Shown: positions 9,148 through 18,935 of the stretch, in pieces
How positions within the stretch are numbered: position 1 is the first letter of the stretch
How the letters are laid out: every line of letters starts with the position of its first letter
DNA from: Paenibacillus sp. D2_2
GTDB taxonomy: Bacteria > Bacillota > Bacilli > Paenibacillales > Paenibacillaceae
DNA length: 64,000 bases
Direction of reading: 5' to 3'
Assembly (NCBI RefSeq): GCF_031199965.1
Contig: NZ_CP133605.1
Coordinates: 2,946,501-3,010,500, forward strand
Translations under genes and position numbers: made by a program
The notes under the pieces: generated by a model
The model's input: only the letters and a program-made list of their open reading frames with translations
The model's database searches: none
Told to the model about the DNA's origin: nothing

Positions 9148-11055
9148 TTAGTACACATCTCTTAAGTAACGCTTCTCCTGCTGCATACCGGCCAAGTATT
9201 CTGTAGCCTGTTCTGCATTCAGGGCACCCTCGCGTTCTATAATTTGAAGCAAAGTGGCATGAACGTCATGAGCCATTCTTTTCTCGTCACCACAGACATA
9301 TACAACTGCTCCTTCTTGCAGCCAAGTAAACAGCTCGCGACTATGTTCTAGCATACGATGCTGTACATAGACCTTCTCCGCCGTATCCCGAGAGAAAGCT
9401 ACATCCATCCTAGTGAGTACTCCGTCCTTCAGCCAGCGCTGCCATTCTATTTGATAGAGGAAATCGGTCGTGAAATGCTGGTCCCCATAGAAGAGCCATG
9501 TTTTGCCGGTTGCCCCGTCTCCTCCCGTTCTCCGAGGAAAGCTCTGAATGGAGCTACGCCGGTGCCCGGACCGATCATAATAATCGGTGTATCCGGATTG
9601 TCTGGAAGCCGGAATTGATCATTCTGCTGAATATATACTGGGAGATGATCGCCCACCTCTGCGCGCTTTGCTAACTGAGTTGAACAGACGCCGTATCTTT
9701 CGCGGCCATAACTCTCATAATTCACCGTACGAACCGTAATATGGACTTCTTCTGGGTACGCCGCAGGGCTACTGGAGATGGAATACTGGCGGGGAGGTAT
9801 TTTACGCAATATGGATGTGAGTTCCTGTGCCGTATGTCCCTTTAGCGAAAAATCATGAATCAGATCCAACAAATCTCGGCCGTTCAGATACGATCTCAGC
9901 TCTGCTTCATGCCCTGCCTGCACTAGCTCCTGCAACTGGGCATGCCCCGTTAAGGCTGCAGCTTGGGTTAATAGTGGCTTAGTTAACACTGTAAGTTCAT
10001 AATGGCTCAAGAGAGCATCGCGAACTTGCTTCTGCTCACCATTCTTATTGACCGTCACTTGTTCATCACCAGACCAGCCCATCGCATCCAGAATATCCTG
10101 AACAAGTTGCGGATGATTCTCAGGGTAAATTGCCAGACAATCGCCCGGTTGATATTGCAGATCTGAACCTTCTAGCGAAATCTCTATATGCCTCGTCTCG
10201 CGCTCAGAACCGCGTCCGTTCAGGTTGAGATTTTCTAGGATCTCAGCCATAAATGGGTTCGTACGGGAGTAAGTTGAGGAACTTCTGTCGGCTTGAGATC
10301 CCGTTACCTGAGACATGTTGGCTTGAACAGGAATACCCGATGCTACCGCATGCCCCACATTTAGCGCTGCAAGAACTTGATTCGTCCACTCCGTTGCTGT
10401 CTCATCAAAGTCGACATCACAATCCGCGCGATCAACGATCCGTTTACCTCCAAGCTCCTCTAGCCGCTTATCGAAATCCTTACCTGTCTGGCAGAAAAAT
10501 TCATAGGATGTATCGCCAAGCGCCAGCACAGAGAACTCCAGGCTCTCCAGCTTCGGAGCCCGCTTGCTGTGCAGAAACTCATAGAATGAGATCGCCGCAT
10601 CTGGAGGGTCACCTTCACCATGTGTACTGACTAGAAGTAGCAGTTTCTCGATCTTCTTCAACTGGTTCGGCTTCAAATCTCCCATCGATATGGTTGTCAC
10701 CTGGAAGCCTTCGCCCTCCAGTCTGCGTGACAACTGCTGCGCCAGACCCTTCACATTACCCGGTCTGACTACCGTATAACACCGTGATTTCTTTGGAGGT
10801 CAAAGTACTACTAATCCCCGCCTGCACTACTAAAGAATGCTCGTTAGCTACAGGTATCATAGCATCTGTCGCTTTGACAACCACTTGCTGATCGATTGAA
10901 GCCGCAGCACCTGTGACAGTTCCCAGCAGGGCCGTGAGATATCCGCTCAACCACACCCGTTGAGAATCGTTCAGACTCGGTAATAAGCGATTTAAAAGGT
11001 CAACTTGTTCTTCGTTAAAAGGACTGTTCGTTACTTGTAAGACCAATAATTTCAC
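9148..11055 (-). CDS. cysJ: Sulfite reductase [NADPH] flavoprotein alpha-component (two frameshifts)
   Basis: Diflavin reductase passing electrons from NADPH through FAD and FMN to CysI; about 635 aa reconstructed. Domains in order: N-terminal extension (LQVTNSPFNEEQVDLLNRLL, as in Bacillus CysJ), flavodoxin with FMN loop YGSQTG and STHGEGDPPDAA, FAD domain with RQYSISSS, and NADPH domain with GPGTGVAPFRAFL and ending YLRDVY. Three frames must be joined: one extra base in the CCC at 10759-10761 and one missing base in the CCCC at 9513-9516 (coding G-runs). The GTG start at 11055 is close behind GGACGG. Divergent from the aminopeptidase gene across a palindrome-rich gap. Confidence 0.92.
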
Positions 11056-11120
11056 CCGTCCAACTTAAAATCCAAGTATTTATATCAGAATTATATAAAC
11101 TGAAATTAACATAGCATAGA

Positions 11121-11193
11121 TATGAGGTCAATTAGAATGATCTTATGGTATTTATCAATAATATTGATAAAGTGCGTCGACTCCCTTTCTTTA
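11121..11193. promoter_or_regulatory. Palindrome-rich divergent control region
   Basis: Contains a perfect 19-nt dyad, TTATCAATA-A-TATTGATAA (11152-11170), nested inside a wider inverted repeat TATGAGGTCA (11121-11130) / TGACCTCATA (11184-11193). It lies between divergent cysJ and the aminopeptidase gene. Probably operator sites; the regulator is unknown (CymR-type control of cysJ would be a natural guess but no CymR consensus was recognised). Confidence 0.5.
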
Positions 11194-11281
11194 TGACCTC
11201 ATATTTTTAAAGATTGAGTTATAATGGAGATCGGGCCCATAAAAGGCATGTAGGCAAGTAAGGTTAGGGAGGAATGAAGTA

Positions 11282-12532
11282 GTGGATAATTTCAATCAAT
11301 TATTAGAAAAGTATGCTGAACTGGCCGTTAGAGTAGGTGTTAATATTCAGCCGGGTCAGCTTCTGATCGTACAAGCCCCAATAGAGACGGTAGATTTGAC
11401 GCGTCTGATCGTCAGCAAAGCATATGAAGCCGGAGCTAAGCTTGTTCAGGTGGAGTGGATCGACGAGATGATCTCGCGGATCAGATATGAGAAAGCCCCA
11501 GAGGACTCCTTCAGCTTCTATCCTAAATGGGAAGCAGATAAAATGGAGCAATTCGCGGAAGCTGGCGGTGCATTGTTACATATTAAAGTACCTGACCCTG
11601 AGCTACTTCGCGGTGTTGACAGCTTGCGGGTATCTACCGCAGTTAAAGCAGCGGCCATTGCTCGTGAAAAATTCAGTATGTATACACGCAACAACATCAT
11701 CAGCTGGTCTCTGGTTAAAGCGCCAACGTTGGCCTGGGCCAACAAGGTATTCGCTGATCTTCCAGAAGAAGAGCGGATCAATGCGATGTGGGAAGCCGTC
11801 TTCGCCATGAACCGGGTCGGTAGCGGCGATCCTGTGCAGGCTTGGCAGGAGCATATCAAACAGCTCAAAGAACGCCAGGAGTTTATGAACAACAAGCACT
11901 ACCGCAGCCTTCATTATCGTGCTCCAGGCACCGATCTGCGTGTAGAGTTGCCTGAAGGATATAGGTGGCTTGGTGGCGGTGACGAAAATGCATCCGGCAC
12001 ATATTTTGTTGCTAATATGCCAACGGAGGAAATCTATACGATGCCGCATCGTACAGGCGTAAATGGTACCGTCCACAGCACGCTTCCGCTCAATTTGAAT
12101 GGCCAGCTGATCGAAGGGATCGAACTTACATTTGAGAACGGAAAAGTGACTCACTTCGATGCCAAATCGGGCCGTGAACATCTGGCCAAACTACTGGAGA
12201 CCGATGAAGGCGCCACCCACCTTGGCGAAGTCGCACTCGTTCCACATGATTCGCCGATCTCTCGTATGAACCGGGTCTTCTATAATACTGGTGTCGATGA
12301 GAATGCCTCCTGCCATTTCGCGCTTGGCAGCGCCTATCCAGTTAATATTGAAGGCGGTACTAAGCTGAGCAAAGAGCAGTTGCTAGAACGGGGGGCTAAC
12401 GTAAGTCTAACCCATGTTGACTTCATGGTTGGCTCAGCAGAGCTGGACATTGATGGCGAGCTTCCTGATGGCACTATTGACCGGTATTCCGCAAAGGGAA
12501 CTGGGCGTAAGACTCTAACTTCTTCCAGATAG
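11282..12532 (+). CDS. Aminopeptidase, M29 family (AmpS/PepS-like)
   Basis: Metallo-aminopeptidase of the thermophilic M29 family, 416 aa, normal length. GTG start with GGGAGG about 9 nt upstream. Conserved segments: PGQLLIVQAPIE near the N-terminus, NMPTEEIYTMPHR with a metal-binding Glu and His, LIEGIELTFENG, LGEVALVPHDSPI, and the C-terminal THVDFMVGSAELDIDG with His/Asp ligands. Cytoplasmic, releases N-terminal amino acids from peptides. It is a single-gene unit with its own terminator. Confidence 0.93.
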   Translation: MDNFNQLLEKYAELAVRVGVNIQPGQLLIVQAPIETVDLTRLIVSKAYEAGAKLVQVEWIDEMISRIRYEKAPEDSFSFYPKWEADKMEQFAEAGGALLHIKVPDPELLRGVDSLRVSTAVKAAAIAREKFSMYTRNNIISWSLVKAPTLAWANKVFADLPEEERINAMWEAVFAMNRVGSGDPVQAWQEHIKQLKERQEFMNNKHYRSLHYRAPGTDLRVELPEGYRWLGGGDENASGTYFVANMPTEEIYTMPHRTGVNGTVHSTLPLNLNGQLIEGIELTFENGKVTHFDAKSGREHLAKLLETDEGATHLGEVALVPHDSPISRMNRVFYNTGVDENASCHFALGSAYPVNIEGGTKLSKEQLLERGANVSLTHVDFMVGSAELDIDGELPDGTIDRYSAKGTGRKTLTSSR

Positions 12533-12546
12533 GTTGGGTTCTTAAT

Positions 12547-12589
12547 AAAACAGTTATCACCACAAAATGATGGTGATAACTGTTTTTTG
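12547..12589. terminator. Bidirectional terminator between aminopeptidase gene and proS
   Basis: AAAACAGTTATCACCA and its complement form a long perfect stem with a short loop and TTTTTTG on the plus strand and A/T-runs on both strands. It serves the convergent genes on either side. Confidence 0.9.
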
Positions 12590-12615
12590 CGTATCAATCT
12601 CTATGCTTAGGTGAC

Positions 12616-14344
12616 TCACTTAAACGAATGTAGCGGCAGCATCACTTTTTCCTTGACTTGATTAACGATCTCATCAATAGAGACAAGCTTACTGTGCCCA
12701 TCTTTACGAACAGTTAGCTCGACTTCCCCTTGTTCAGCGTTCTTGCCTACTGTAATTCGCAGTGGAATACCAATTAGCTCAGAATCCTTGAATTTTACGC
12801 CAGCACTTTCATTCCTATCATCATACAATACCTCAATCCCTTGCTGCGACAGATCGGCATACAGTCTTTCTGCAGCTTGAATTTGCTGTTCATTCTTACT
12901 GGATATAAGGATAAGATGAACTTGAAATGGAGCCACTGACATAGGCCAGATCATACCTCGATCATCATGATATTGTTCAGCAACGGCGGAGAGTAGTCTC
13001 GATATTCCAATACCGTAACAGCCCATGATCATCGGTTCCTTTTTACCGGAGCTATTCAAAAACTGAGCATTTAGCTTATCACTGTATTTGGTGCCTAGCT
13101 TGAAGATATGCCCCATCTCAATTCCACGTGAGAATTTCAGCCGCCCTTGCTCACAATGTGGGCAACGCTCTCCCTCTACTACGTTCCGGAAATCGCCAAC
13201 TTGCTCAAGCTTAAAATCCCGTCCTGGACGGACATGAATCTCATGTACATCCGCTTCATTGCCGCCTGGCAATGCCTTCACACATTATGGCAACCTCTTG
13301 ATCTACAAGCACAGGGATAAGGAGTCCACAAGGGCCAATAGAACCAGCAGGTGCCAGCCCAAACTCTTGTAGGGAACCTGGCTCAACAATCTCACAACTC
13401 TCGGTGTTCAAATATTTCATCACTTTAAGTTCATTGACCTGATGATCACCTCTGACTAAAACAGCAACAATTTGTTGATCCGTCTTATAAATAAGCGTCT
13501 TAATAATTTGCTTCGCTCCCACCTGCAGGCCGGTAACGAGTTCATCAATCGTGCGGATTCCAGGAGTGAGGATTTTCTCGCGCGGTGGCACTTCGGACGA
13601 AAGCACAACTGATGCAGCTCCGTCCCTACCAACAGCGGCTTCTATATTTGCTGCATAATTACAGCTAGTACAGGATACAATCGTATCCTCGCCAATATCG
13701 GCCAAGGCCATAAATTCATGGGTCTCCCCTTCGCCGCCAATCGCTCCCGCATCCGCCTCCACGGCTCTATAATTCAACTCCATACGCTCAAAAATGCGCT
13801 CATACGCCCCGTACATTTTTCGATAAGATCGATCTAATCCTTCCCAATCTATGTCAAAAGAATAAGCATCCTTCATCACAAATTCTCGTCCGCGAAGTAA
13901 TCCGAATCTAGGACGGCGCTCATCTCTAAACTTCGTTTGGATCTGGTACAGCGTGACGGGCAGCTTCCGATAAGAGTTAATCTCATCCCGTACCAAAGCT
14001 GTGATAACTTCCTCATGCGTTGGCCCCAGAACGAACTCCCGTTCATTACGATCAGATAGACGCATTAGCTCAGGACCATACACACTATACCGTCCTGACT
14101 CCTTCCACAGATCAGCAGGCTGGAGCGCCGGCATCAGTATTTCCTGCGCCCCGGTAAGTTCCATCTCCTCACGAATAATCTGCTCAATCTTACGTAATAC
14201 ACGCCGGCCTAATGGCAGATAGGTATAAATTCCAGCCGCCAATTGCCGGATAAATCCGCCTCTTAACAGCAATTCATGACTCGCCGCCTCTGCTTCCGCA
14301 GGCGATTCTCGCAAAGTGTTCAATAGTAAAGTGCTCTGTCGCAT
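12616..14344 (-). CDS. proS: Prolyl-tRNA synthetase (frameshifted)
   Basis: Class II aminoacyl-tRNA synthetase of the bacterial type with an insertion (editing) domain; about 575 aa reconstructed. The start at 14344 follows AAGGAGGTTGTTACA. Motif 2 is FRDERRPRFGLLRGREF and motif 3 is YGIGISRLL. The INS domain spans roughly residues 220-400, and the anticodon-binding domain is C-terminal. The two frames overlap at 13256-13281 and join if one base is removed around 13259-13272, giving IAGGNEADVH. This enzyme is normally essential, so the break argues for a base-calling error. Expression is controlled by the T-box leader upstream. Confidence 0.93.
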
Positions 14345-14370
14345 TGTAACAACCTCCTTGTTATAAAAAA

Positions 14371-14780
14371 CAAAAAGACACATTCGTTAGGGACGAATGT
14401 GTCGTGTTACCACCCTATTTCGACAATGACGCATAGCAGTCGTTCAAAAAGTCCGATTTTGATCACGAAGCAATTCAGGAAGTAAATTCGGCATCGAATC
14501 TTGAATTCACCCGGGCCTTCCAGTGCTCACGTACAAACTACGTACGCTCCGCTCCTCACGCCCTAGCTTCATCCAACCTTCTCGGTGCTGAAAACCGGCC
14601 TTTTTGAACTTGAGTAAATTACATCATTGTCCTCTTTCTCGGATAACGGCCGAACCCCGGTAACGGTTATCCCGTTACAGCTCGCAAGTCAGGAAGTACT
14701 CCTTCGCCGGAAGAATCCTCTCAGCCTGTGGGATTCTCTCTGCACCGCGAACTTTGGAATACCGGTCTTGGTCATTGCTT
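14371..14780 (-). promoter_or_regulatory. T-box riboswitch of proS, interrupted by a MITE
   Basis: Read on the minus strand. Stem I: base GTTCGC (14747-14752) pairs with GCGAGC (14680-14685), with AGAGAGAATCCC and GGCTGAGAGG typical of the T-box distal arm. A candidate specifier CCT (Pro) sits at 14691-14693. Then come stem III arms at 14624-14631 and 14422-14429, T-box AATAGGGTGGTAACACG (14403-14419), and a terminator GACACATTCGT...ACGAATGTGTC followed by TTTTTG (14371-14403). Uncharged tRNA-Pro should stabilise the antiterminator. The 158-bp repeat at 14452-14609 lies in the stem III loop. Confidence 0.85.
14452..14609. repeat. MITE-like repeat, copy B (158 bp), inside the proS leader
   Basis: Ends are GTTCAAAAAGTCC and CCTTTTTGAAC. 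The core contains GATCACGAAG, AATCTTGAATTCA, GCTCACGTACAAACTACG and CCTCAC near GCCCTAGCTTCATCC, shared with the other copies. It has no open reading frame of note. Confidence 0.8.
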
Positions 14781-14787
14781 TTTTGAA

Positions 14788-14816
14788 ACTTTATCATGCA
14801 CAGGTGGGATAGTCAA
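14788..14816 (-). promoter_or_regulatory. SigA promoter of proS leader
   Basis: TTGACT (14811-14816), a 17-nt spacer, and TAAAGT (14788-14793) on the minus strand, starting three nucleotides from the hemY stop. It places the transcript start just upstream of T-box stem I. Confidence 0.7.
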
Positions 14817-14818
14817 TA

Positions 14819-16204
14819 CTATAGAAGTTCAGCCACGCGAGCTGCGGTCGCTTCACCGTTGGCGATGCAGTCCGGGATACCTACGCCGTAATATGAGCAA
14901 CCGGCCAGGAACAGACCCGGATACTGCTGCGCGACCTTACGCTCCAGTGATTGGACAACCTCATGATGCCGCAAATGATAGTTAGGCATAGAGTCCGTCC
15001 ACCGCGTAATTGCATAGGTTGTCGGCTGCGGAAGCTCGCCTATACTCTGCTGCAGATCAGACATCGCTTCCTGCAACATATCTTCCTCAGATAGGCCTTG
15101 AAGTCGTTCATAATTCGGACCTGAGCTTTTATAGAATAGGCGCACCAGTAATTGATGATTCTTCGATGTATGAGTCCATTTACGACTAGTCCATGTAGAA
15201 GCCTGGCACTTCAATCCACTGCTATCGGCAACGATGAATCCCGTTCCATTCTCCGGAAGCAATTCATCACTTACGTCAAAGCCCATATATACACTGATCA
15301 AGGAACTTCCGACCAATTCTGCAAAGTCTTCGTTCAGACTCTCATCGGTAAGCATCGACTGAGCCGCTTGATGTGGCACACTCAGAACAACACTGTCCGC
15401 CAACAAGCTACGGCCATCCTCCAAATCTATCGAATACTGCTCATTGTCTCGTATTACACGGCTCACTTTGCTGCCTTTCATCCACACGATCTCTGACAGC
15501 ACCTGCTCCATCCGCTCAATAATCGCTGAAGTACCACCTGCAAAGGAAAGAAATTTCTTCTCCCCTTGCGATTTAAAGGTCTGGCGATTTTCTGCAAGTC
15601 CCTTCATAATACTGCCGTACTGATTCTTATAATCCAATAAATATGGCAGCGTGGAAGCAATTGTTAATTCATTTAGCTTACCGGAGTAGACACCTGATAA
15701 TACCGGAGCAATTTGCTTCTCAACGATCTCTTTGCCAAGAAAAGCTTCTAGGAACAGTCCGATCGAATCGTTCATCGTGAACGTCTCATTCGTTGTGTAG
15801 AAGTCCTTCAGCGCCTCCACCTTGCCCTCTGCCGAGACAAGCTCGCTCTCAGCCAATGCCTGAAGACTCAGCGGGATGCCGAATACCGCGTCCTCGGGTA
15901 TTAACTTCAGCTTACCGTCCGTATGAAGATAGGATTTGCCAGTAGCGTTATAGACGACCTCATCTCGTAGTCCAAGCTCATCGATCAGTGGGTCAACGTT
16001 CCGTTTACGGGCAACGAGAGAGTCGGCTCCAACTTCCATAATAAATCCATCCTGCTTCACAGAATGGATTTTTCCACCTAACCGCTCATCCGCTTCAATT
16101 AGTACTATTGTTGCATCAAGATTCCGTTCCTGAATGATCTTATGCAAATAATAAGCCGTGGACAAACCTGTAATTCCTCCACCAATTACTGCAACCTTCT
16201 TCAA
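14819..16204 (-). CDS. hemY: Protoporphyrinogen / coproporphyrinogen III oxidase
   Basis: FAD-dependent oxidase of heme synthesis, 461 aa. In Firmicutes this family (HemY, also called CgoX) oxidises coproporphyrinogen III to coproporphyrin III. N-terminal dinucleotide motif VAVIGGGITGLSTAYYLHK and the following LIEADERLGGKIHSVKQDG; the C-terminal FAD motif is LFLAGCSYYGVGIPDCIANG. TTG start at 16204 with GAGGTGG seven nucleotides upstream. It stands alone here rather than with hemE/hemH. Confidence 0.92.
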   Translation of the reverse strand: MKKVAVIGGGITGLSTAYYLHKIIQERNLDATIVLIEADERLGGKIHSVKQDGFIMEVGADSLVARKRNVDPLIDELGLRDEVVYNATGKSYLHTDGKLKLIPEDAVFGIPLSLQALAESELVSAEGKVEALKDFYTTNETFTMNDSIGLFLEAFLGKEIVEKQIAPVLSGVYSGKLNELTIASTLPYLLDYKNQYGSIMKGLAENRQTFKSQGEKKFLSFAGGTSAIIERMEQVLSEIVWMKGSKVSRVIRDNEQYSIDLEDGRSLLADSVVLSVPHQAAQSMLTDESLNEDFAELVGSSLISVYMGFDVSDELLPENGTGFIVADSSGLKCQASTWTSRKWTHTSKNHQLLVRLFYKSSGPNYERLQGLSEEDMLQEAMSDLQQSIGELPQPTTYAITRWTDSMPNYHLRHHEVVQSLERKVAQQYPGLFLAGCSYYGVGIPDCIANGEATAARVAELL

Positions 16205-16280
16205 TCTATCCCACCTCGATCAAGGGTATATTCACTCCCCCCATCATAACCTACTTGTCTTAAGGCGGACAATATTGATA

Positions 16281-17046
16281 CTACAAAGTTCCTTTAATAT
16301 ACACATCAATAGCATCTCGTAGAAATTGGGCCAGTCCATGCTGATGCTTGTCATAATACTCACGAAACCTCTCGTCCTCTACATACATTTGCGCTAAGCC
16401 CGCATGAGCTTCCTTATTGTAGCTGTTCCAATAATAAGTCAGCCACTCTCTATGCAATCCAGCAGCATGCTGAGCCTGTTCTCCTGCCGGATCTCCTGTC
16501 TTATACGCCTCCAGCAAAGCCGCAATGACTTCGTCGGCCAGTGCTGTCACACGCTCATATTGCTCAACTGTCATATTTCGGAGCTTCCCGTTTGATTTAT
16601 CGATTGTATCAGCGCCATATTTCTCTCGAATCTCAGTCCCATATTTCTGCTCATTCTTAGCGATTAACTGTTCTTTGAAGCCAGTAAATTTCTCTGTATC
16701 AGTCATCGTTATTCTCCCTTCTGCTTCGGTTATCGTATGATCTACATTCGCAATTAGCAGATCAAGCTGCCGCTTGCGGTCAAGGAGCTGTTTGCGATGC
16801 TGCTTCAGCGCAGCGATCCGATCAAAGGACGGGGCCGTAATCACCTCTTTGATGTGATCCAGTGCAAATCCAAGCTCGCGAAAAAACAATATTTGCTGCA
16901 ACTGGTTGAGCTCGGCTGCCCCGTAAATCCGATATCCTGATGAGTTGGTTCTTGCCAGGCTTAAGAATTCCAATCTCATCATAATAGCGTAGTGTCCTTG
17001 TACTGATCCCCGCTAGCTGACCCAACTTTTGAATGGTGTATTCCAT
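16281..17046 (-). CDS. MerR-family regulator with TipAS antibiotic-binding domain (frameshifted)
   Basis: Mta/TipAL-like activator, about 254 aa reconstructed. Start 17046 behind GGAGGGAAGCTG. The N-terminal MerR HTH reads YTIQKLGQLAGISTRTLRYYDEIG, then a coiled dimerisation helix (HRKQLLDRKRQLDLLI). The C-terminal TipAS domain ends YYDKHQHGLAQFLRDAIDVYI. The frame breaks around 16955-16956; removing one base gives ILKPARTNSSGYRIYG. In the family, hydrophobic or thiopeptide drugs bind TipAS and switch on efflux genes and its own gene; no target gene is adjacent here. Confidence 0.87.
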
Positions 17047-17185
17047 CAGCTTCCCTCCTGACAAATTCACTCTACACCTTAACGTAACGTGAAGGTCAAC
17101 ACCTATTTTATTATTCCTATATAAGTTATCTTGTTAATTGGCCTCGATTGGATTTCAAATCAGAAGCGGGCTTGATGAGCATCTT

Positions 17186-18283
17186 CTATAAGAGCATTTG
17201 CTTCCAGGGGAAGCGTAGCGTAGCTTCCTTCGTCCTCTCCTGACATTGCTTAATAATCTCCACACTAATTATATCTGGGATATGCTGGCGATGCTTCTCG
17301 AACATTGTGAGACTGGCCAATAATCGATGCTGATTCTTGAGGTATAAGCTTATTTTAATACTGCGAAGTAATTGACTTGCTCCCCGCATCAGCTCTCCTC
17401 TATCAAGCCAATATACAGCACTTTGATAGTACATTCGGCTATATTGATCACGCTCTCTAATCTGATTTTCGCCACATATCATGAATGCGGGGGTTTCAGT
17501 AAAGTGGTGCAGCATCTCTTCTAAGTTGTGATCGAGGGAGAACCCGTATTTATTAGCAGCAATTAATGAACCGATTAAGCCTTCTAATCTTAAATGCGGG
17601 TATTCTTCTATGAGGGAGGCAAGCTGCGGAAGTCGGTTCAACTCGCAGGTCTTCAGCTCTAGCGCCAACAATCTTCCCTTAACTAACAACGAGAGACACT
17701 CTGCTTCCAGTATGTCTTCTGGTAGGGCATCATAGATTAGCGGTAAATGGAAGCCGTCTTCTAGACATTCCCTTGCCTCGGAGTACGCCATTTCAGACTC
17801 ATATGCTTCTGACATCATTAATAGTCCTTGTCCATAATACGCCACTATAGAGCGTCTAAAGGGAGGCCTGTTTCGAAATTTGTTATCATTCTGTTTCTTG
17901 AAAAATAGCTCAACCTGCTTCATCATTTCAGCAGCATATTGCCGCACCTCATCCCAACGATCAAGCACAGCATAGGCGCGCGCAAGCAGATAGAGCCCTT
18001 CCAACGTATGCTCATAAGGCAGACGATAACGAAAAGGAATGAACCTGAGCATTTCCTCCGTATTACCAGGCTTTGTCTCGCTAGTCATGTAAAATATCCG
18101 GAAATAGCATATGACGATCTCATCCGTCACTGTCCTCTCGTCATTCAGCTTCACAATTTTCTCATATAATTCGGATGCAGGCTGCCACTTGCCGCGAGCG
18201 AACAAGGATTCTGCTTCTTCGAACAGCTCCTTATGTGTCACAGCCAGTTCCTGCTTTTGCGAGACTCTGTGATCAGTCGTCAT
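17186..18283 (-). CDS. Helical-repeat (TPR-like) protein of unknown function
   Basis: 365 aa, not recognised as a named family. It is mostly amphipathic helices with TPR-like pairs (ELFEEAESLFARGKWQPASELYEKIVKL near residue 20, and LLRSIKISLYLKNQHRLLASLTMFEKH near the C-terminus). No signal peptide or membrane segment. It is divergent from a small Xre-type HTH gene 168 nt away. In Bacillales, HTH plus TPR modules often form peptide-responsive regulators; here the two halves may be separate proteins (inference). Confidence 0.7.
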   Translation of the reverse strand: MTTDHRVSQKQELAVTHKELFEEAESLFARGKWQPASELYEKIVKLNDERTVTDEIVICYFRIFYMTSETKPGNTEEMLRFIPFRYRLPYEHTLEGLYLLARAYAVLDRWDEVRQYAAEMMKQVELFFKKQNDNKFRNRPPFRRSIVAYYGQGLLMMSEAYESEMAYSEARECLEDGFHLPLIYDALPEDILEAECLSLLVKGRLLALELKTCELNRLPQLASLIEEYPHLRLEGLIGSLIAANKYGFSLDHNLEEMLHHFTETPAFMICGENQIRERDQYSRMYYQSAVYWLDRGELMRGASQLLRSIKISLYLKNQHRLLASLTMFEKHRQHIPDIISVEIIKQCQERTKEATLRFPWKQMLL

Positions 18284-18451
18284 TGAATGATCTCCCTCGA
18301 ATTGGCAAACATAAATTCAATATTTTAGGAAATATAAATATATAAAATACATTTACCTTTATATTACCAATATTAACTTATAAGTTCAATTAAACTTTAT
18401 ATGCATGTTATAGATTAACTTAGGTTGCTACAATTCATGTAGGTGATGAGC

Positions 18452-18790
18452 ATGAGCTTTGATTATTCCCTGATTGGCAGGCGCATCAAGCAAGCCCGGG
18501 AAGAACATGGGATTACACAAGAAATACTGGCTGAGAAGCTGGACGTCTCCAACGCATACATAAGCAAGATTGAGCGTGGTAAGACACCGATTAATCTGGA
18601 CAGGCTTTCACAGATATGCGTAGTACTTGAGGAATCACCAGAATATATTCTGAGCGGTACCAATAAGCTGTCCAATGACTATTTGCGCAATGAAATTATT
18701 GAGATGCTGGAAGAATGTCCACCGGAGAAGATCAAATTAATTATGCAAGTAATAAAACCAATTATTGAATTCAATTCGCCAAAAGGCTGA
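18452..18790 (+). CDS. Xre/HTH_3 transcriptional regulator
   Basis: 112 aa from the ATG at 18452, six nucleotides after AGGTGATG. The HTH_3 domain covers residues 5-62: IGRRIKQAREEHGITQEILAEK, then VSNAYISKIERGKTPINLDRLSQI. A short C-terminal helix pair (EIIEMLEECPPEKIKLIMQVI) is probably for dimerisation. It is divergent from the TPR-like gene and followed by a hairpin. Targets unknown. Confidence 0.88.
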   Translation: MSFDYSLIGRRIKQAREEHGITQEILAEKLDVSNAYISKIERGKTPINLDRLSQICVVLEESPEYILSGTNKLSNDYLRNEIIEMLEECPPEKIKLIMQVIKPIIEFNSPKG

Positions 18791-18825
18791 CACCCGAATC
18801 GTGGTGCCGGCCTTGCTTTATTTTG
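18783..18825 (+). terminator. Terminator of the Xre gene
   Basis: Imperfect stem AAGGCTGACACC / GGTGCCGGCCTT followed by the T-rich GCTTTATTTTG. It starts inside the last codons of the gene. Confidence 0.55.
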
Positions 18826-18935
18826 TAGGGGAACTTGTTTATCATTAATAGAGGTTAACTGGACTTTTTGAACACGTATTAATAGATGAGTATCTAGCTA
18901 CGTTGATAATTAGTGTAAGAAGATGAGGTAATGCG

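Noticed and set aside
14384-14818. A second coding gene between proS and hemY
   Set aside because: The short plus-strand frames there fall inside the T-box leader and the MITE, and lack ribosome sites.
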